Shown piece by piece: positions 5,899-7,689 of a stretch of DNA of 7,689 nt (position 1 is the stretch's first letter; every line of letters begins with the position of its first letter). Source of the DNA: an uncultured Pseudobutyrivibrio sp. (GTDB lineage: Bacteria > Bacillota > Clostridia > Lachnospirales > Lachnospiraceae); NCBI GenBank assembly GCA_900546435.1, contig URCQ01000043.1:1-7689 (forward strand). Direction: 5' to 3'. The position numbers were made by a program, and so were the translations under genes. The notes below the pieces were generated by a model that made no database searches, was not told the origin of the DNA, and saw nothing but the letters and a program-made list of their open reading frames with translations.

Positions 5899-5941
5899 AA
5901 ACCGTGTGAAATTACAGTTTTGTTTTCATGCGGTTTTTTTT
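5899..5941 (+). terminator. intrinsic terminator downstream of ribH
   Basis: AAACCGTGTGAAA (5899-5911) pairs with TTTTCATGCGGTTT (5923-5936), with two G-U pairs in the middle, around a loop of about 12 bases. Eight T residues (5934-5941) follow, partly shared with the stem. It most likely ends the riboflavin operon. It may also act on the short transcript from the promoter at 5855-5882. Confidence 0.8.
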
Positions 5942-5950
5942 AAGATGATG

Positions 5951-5988
5951 GTTAGAAAACACTAACAAATGTAAGCACAAGCTATCAT
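5951..5988 (+). promoter_or_regulatory. candidate promoter and operator ahead of the metal-binding-domain gene
   Basis: TATCAT (5983-5988) could be a -10 element for the gene at 6030. No good -35 is present at the matching distance. The inverted repeat GTTAG-N6-CTAAC (5951-5966) covers the place where the -35 should be, which would suit a repressor or activator site. Both parts are short, so confidence is low. Confidence 0.3.
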
Positions 5989-6029
5989 ATGGTGGAAATT
6001 AATGCACATCTATGAAAGGAGAAGTTGTA

Positions 6030-6311
6030 ATGATTCAAACAACAGTGAAAGTAAAAGGTATGGCATGCTCTATGTGTGAAGCACATATCAATGATACAAT
6101 CCGGCAAACATTTTCTGTGGAGAAGGTGTCATCTTCCCATTCTAAGGGCGAGACGGTAATTCTTTCTAAGGAGCCACTGGACGAGAATCTTCTCCGTACA
6201 GTCATTGATACTACTGGTTATACAGCAGGAGATATCAAAACAGAGTCATATGAAAAGAAAGGACTATTCTGCAAAGGTATGAGGACGCATTTCGTTGTAA
6301 GAAAAGTTTAA
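6030..6311 (+). CDS. small heavy-metal-associated (HMA) domain protein
   Basis: A 93-residue soluble protein with a ferredoxin-like heavy-metal-associated fold, as in copper chaperones and the N-termini of metal-transport ATPases. TTVKVKGMACSMCEAHI (4-20) contains the metal-binding GMxCxxC loop with C13 and C16. GYTAGDIKTE (63-72) fits the last strand of the fold. The usual domain ends near residue 70. The tail YEKKGLFCKGMRTHFVVRKV (74-93) is basic, contains a third cysteine (C81), and is unexplained. ATG 6030 is chosen because AAAGGAG (6015-6021) lies 8 bases ahead; an earlier in-frame ATG at 6012 is inside that site. The stop overlaps the ribosome binding site of the next gene, so the two are probably co-transcribed. 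The metal and its partner are unknown. Confidence 0.85.
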   Translation: MIQTTVKVKGMACSMCEAHINDTIRQTFSVEKVSSSHSKGETVILSKEPLDENLLRTVIDTTGYTAGDIKTESYEKKGLFCKGMRTHFVVRKV

Positions 6312-6323
6312 AGGAGCCCAGCG

Positions 6324-7115
6324 ATGAAATTTTATGAAAGTGGAGACAATCGTAAACCTGTGATATTTTTATTTCCCGGTACCTGTTGCCTTTATAGCAG
6401 CTTTGATCACGTATTGGATGGGTTGCATACTTATTTTTGTACGGTAACAGTTTCTTATGATGGATTTGATCCAAATGAGAAAACAGAATTTCTTTCGATG
6501 GAAGATGAATGTGAAAAAATTGAGCAGGAAATCAGGAAAAACTATGGCGGAAGAATAAAAGCAGCGTATGGGTGCTCCCTTGGAGGAAGTTTTGTATCTC
6601 TTCTGATTCAACGGAAAAGAATTCATATAGATCATGGGATTATTGGGAGCAGCGATATGGATGAGGCAGGCCCATTGATGGCACGAATCCAGTCATCTAT
6701 GGTTGTGCCGATTATGTATAAAATGGTTCACACGGGCAGATTGCCTAAATTTATGCAAAAGAAAATAGATAAAGCAGATAAATCAAAGAAAGAACTGATT
6801 GATGGATTCTTAAATATGTTCGATATTGATAAGGGAGGATGCCCATGGATTACGAAACAGAGCATTTATAATCAGTTCTATTCTGATCTGGTTACGAAGG
6901 TCCAGCATGGAATTGATGTGCCGGGAACCACAATCCATGTGTTTTACGCAACAAAGATGGGTGAAAAATACGAAAAGCGATATTTTACTTATTTTAAAAA
7001 TCCGGATATCCGGAGGCACAATATGCAGCATGAAGAATTGTTTTGCTGTCATAGTGTGGAGTGGGTGGAAGAAGTAAGAAATGCTGTTGTAGAATGGAAG
7101 AAAGTGTATTGCTAA
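6324..7115 (+). CDS. alpha/beta hydrolase-like protein
   Basis: A 263-residue protein with features of the alpha/beta hydrolase fold. An early strand ends in IFLFPGTCC (14-22), the position of the oxyanion-hole loop. GCSLGGS (83-89) is the nucleophile elbow (GxSxG) with Ser85. A C-terminal NMQHEELFCCHSVEWVEEV (233-251) offers H236 or H243 as catalytic histidine. The acidic member of the triad is not obvious. No signal peptide or clear membrane segment is seen, so it is probably cytoplasmic. AAAGGAG (6310-6316) is 7 bases before the ATG, and the gap to the HMA-domain gene is 12 bases, so they look like one transcription unit. The substrate cannot be told from sequence; esterase, thioesterase or peptidase activity are all possible. 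The end of the gene carries the promoter for the next module. Confidence 0.75.
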   Translation: MKFYESGDNRKPVIFLFPGTCCLYSSFDHVLDGLHTYFCTVTVSYDGFDPNEKTEFLSMEDECEKIEQEIRKNYGGRIKAAYGCSLGGSFVSLLIQRKRIHIDHGIIGSSDMDEAGPLMARIQSSMVVPIMYKMVHTGRLPKFMQKKIDKADKSKKELIDGFLNMFDIDKGGCPWITKQSIYNQFYSDLVTKVQHGIDVPGTTIHVFYATKMGEKYEKRYFTYFKNPDIRRHNMQHEELFCCHSVEWVEEVRNAVVEWKKVYC

Positions 7116-7137
7116 TGTACGGACATTCGCATATAAT
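7109..7137 (+). promoter_or_regulatory. promoter of the toxin-antitoxin module
   Basis: TTGCTA (7109-7114) and a perfect TATAAT (7132-7137) are 17 bases apart. The -35 hexamer overlaps the end of the hydrolase gene. The start would be near 7144, giving a leader of about 36 bases ahead of the antitoxin. Antitoxins of this family usually bind their own promoter, but no clear palindrome is visible here. Confidence 0.65.
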
Positions 7138-7179
7138 AAAGATAGATGGAAACACTACTCACGAAAGGAGAGGTTTTAT

Positions 7180-7488
7180 ATGGCTACAAAATCAGCAAAT
7201 TTATATGCAAGGATAGAACCAGACGTCAAAGAAAAAGCAGAAAGTATCCTGTCTACACTTGGTATCCCTGCTTCCAGTGCTATCAATATGTTTTATAAAC
7301 AGATTATCTTACAGAGAGGACTTCCATTTGAAGTAAAAATACCTTCTGCCAGACCGGTTGATATCAGCACATTATCAGAAGCAGAGTTCAATGAAGAGTT
7401 GGAGAAGGGATATGCGGATATGCAGGTTGGACGGACAAAAAGTGCGAAGAAAGCCTTTGCTGACATTCGCAAGGATTATGGCTTATGA
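7180..7488 (+). CDS. RelB/DinJ-family antitoxin
   Basis: A 102-residue type II antitoxin. Residues 1-50 form the ribbon-helix-helix DNA-binding domain typical of RelB/DinJ: strand ANLYARIEP (6-14), helix KEKAESILSTLG (17-28), then PASSAINMFYKQIILQRGLPF (30-50), the family signature. The charged C-terminal half (about 55-102) would wrap and neutralise the toxin. AAAGGAG (7164-7170) precedes the ATG by 9 bases. The gene overlaps the toxin gene by 4 bases (ATGA at 7485-7488), the classic antitoxin-first coupling. Autorepression, strengthened by the toxin complex, is expected from the family. The C-terminus is somewhat longer than in E. coli DinJ (86 residues). Confidence 0.92.
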   Translation: MATKSANLYARIEPDVKEKAESILSTLGIPASSAINMFYKQIILQRGLPFEVKIPSARPVDISTLSEAEFNEELEKGYADMQVGRTKSAKKAFADIRKDYGL

Positions 7489-7689
7489 TATATGAAGTAG
7501 AAGTATCCGAACAGGCTGACAGTGATTTGAGAGAGATTTTTGAATATATTGCTTTTGAATTACAATCGCCGGAAAATGCAAGCGGGCAACTTGACCGTCT
7601 GGAAGAACAGATGTTAAGTCTGTATACGATGCCAGAGCGTTATCGAAAATATGAAAAAGAACCGTGGAAAAGTCGTGGACTTCGTGTAT
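7485..7689 (+). CDS. RelE/ParE-family toxin, N-terminal part (runs off the window)
   Basis: Starting at ATG 7485, which overlaps the antitoxin stop, a frame stays open to the right edge: 68 codons plus one base. It reads MIYEVEVSEQADSDLREIFEYI, then SPENASGQLDRLEEQM, and MPERYRKYEKEPWKSRGLRV. The opening strand, the paired helices and the basic segment entering the central sheet match the RelE/ParE toxin superfamily, which includes ribosome-dependent mRNA endonucleases and gyrase poisons. The catalytic C-terminal strands are outside the window, so the target cannot be assigned and it is unknown whether the gene is intact. The partner antitoxin type favours a RelE/YafQ-like mRNA-cleaving toxin, as an inference only. 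Confidence 0.85.
   Translation, partial: MIYEVEVSEQADSDLREIFEYIAFELQSPENASGQLDRLEEQMLSLYTMPERYRKYEKEPWKSRGLRV

Noticed and set aside
6012..6029. ATG at 6012 as start of the HMA-domain gene
   Set aside because: It is immediately followed by the AAAGGAG that serves ATG 6030, and has no ribosome binding site of its own.
7122..7471. 10-base direct repeat GACATTCGCA at 7122-7131 and 7462-7471
   Set aside because: One copy is inside the antitoxin coding sequence as ordinary codons; no symmetry or further copies support a binding site.
1..7689. CRISPR arrays, tRNA or rRNA genes, insertion-sequence transposases
   Set aside because: I looked for regularly spaced repeats, cloverleaf-like segments and transposase motifs and saw none; the only mobile sequence is the intron end.

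Overview
The window looks like chromosomal DNA of a gut-type Firmicute, most likely a Lachnospiraceae-like clostridium. This is inferred from moderate-to-low GC, strong AAGGAG-type ribosome binding sites, Gram-positive sigma-A promoters, an FMN riboswitch ahead of a Firmicutes-order ribD-ribE-ribBA-ribH operon, and accessory genes of a kind I associate with that family. No taxonomic search was possible.

Layout. Bases 1-198 are the 3' end of a group II intron on the + strand. It carries a broken reverse-transcriptase reading frame, then domains V and VI, and ends 8 bases past the end of a minus-strand cytidylate-kinase-like gene (207-803). A divergent intergenic region (804-1084) holds a long structured inverted-repeat element at 889-990 with promoters on both sides. 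A (p)ppGpp synthetase of the small-alarmone-synthetase type follows on the + strand (1085-1987).

The core is the riboflavin operon. A strong promoter (2055-2083) drives a leader with an FMN (RFN) aptamer (2105-2211) and two successive perfect intrinsic terminators (2241-2272 and 2303-2332). Then come ribD (2350-3456, TTG start), ribE (3437-4084), ribBA (4096-5295) and ribH (5319-5789). Together they encode the route from GTP and ribulose 5-phosphate to riboflavin, except for the dephosphorylation step, which must be encoded elsewhere. High FMN is expected to stop transcription in the leader.

The region 5790-6029 holds a 17-base dyad, a good promoter that fires almost directly into an intrinsic terminator (5899-5941), and a second small dyad. 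It leads to a two-gene unit: a small CxxC heavy-metal-associated-domain protein (6030-6311) and an alpha/beta hydrolase-like protein (6324-7115). The window closes with a type II toxin-antitoxin module: a RelB/DinJ-like antitoxin (7180-7488) overlapping by 4 bases a RelE/ParE-like toxin that runs off the right edge.

Most of the window is conventional. The points I consider worth a second look are the structured element at 889-990, the double-terminator FMN riboswitch in which each terminator has its own possible antiterminator partner in the aptamer, the promoter-into-terminator arrangement at 5855-5941, and the decayed intron end.
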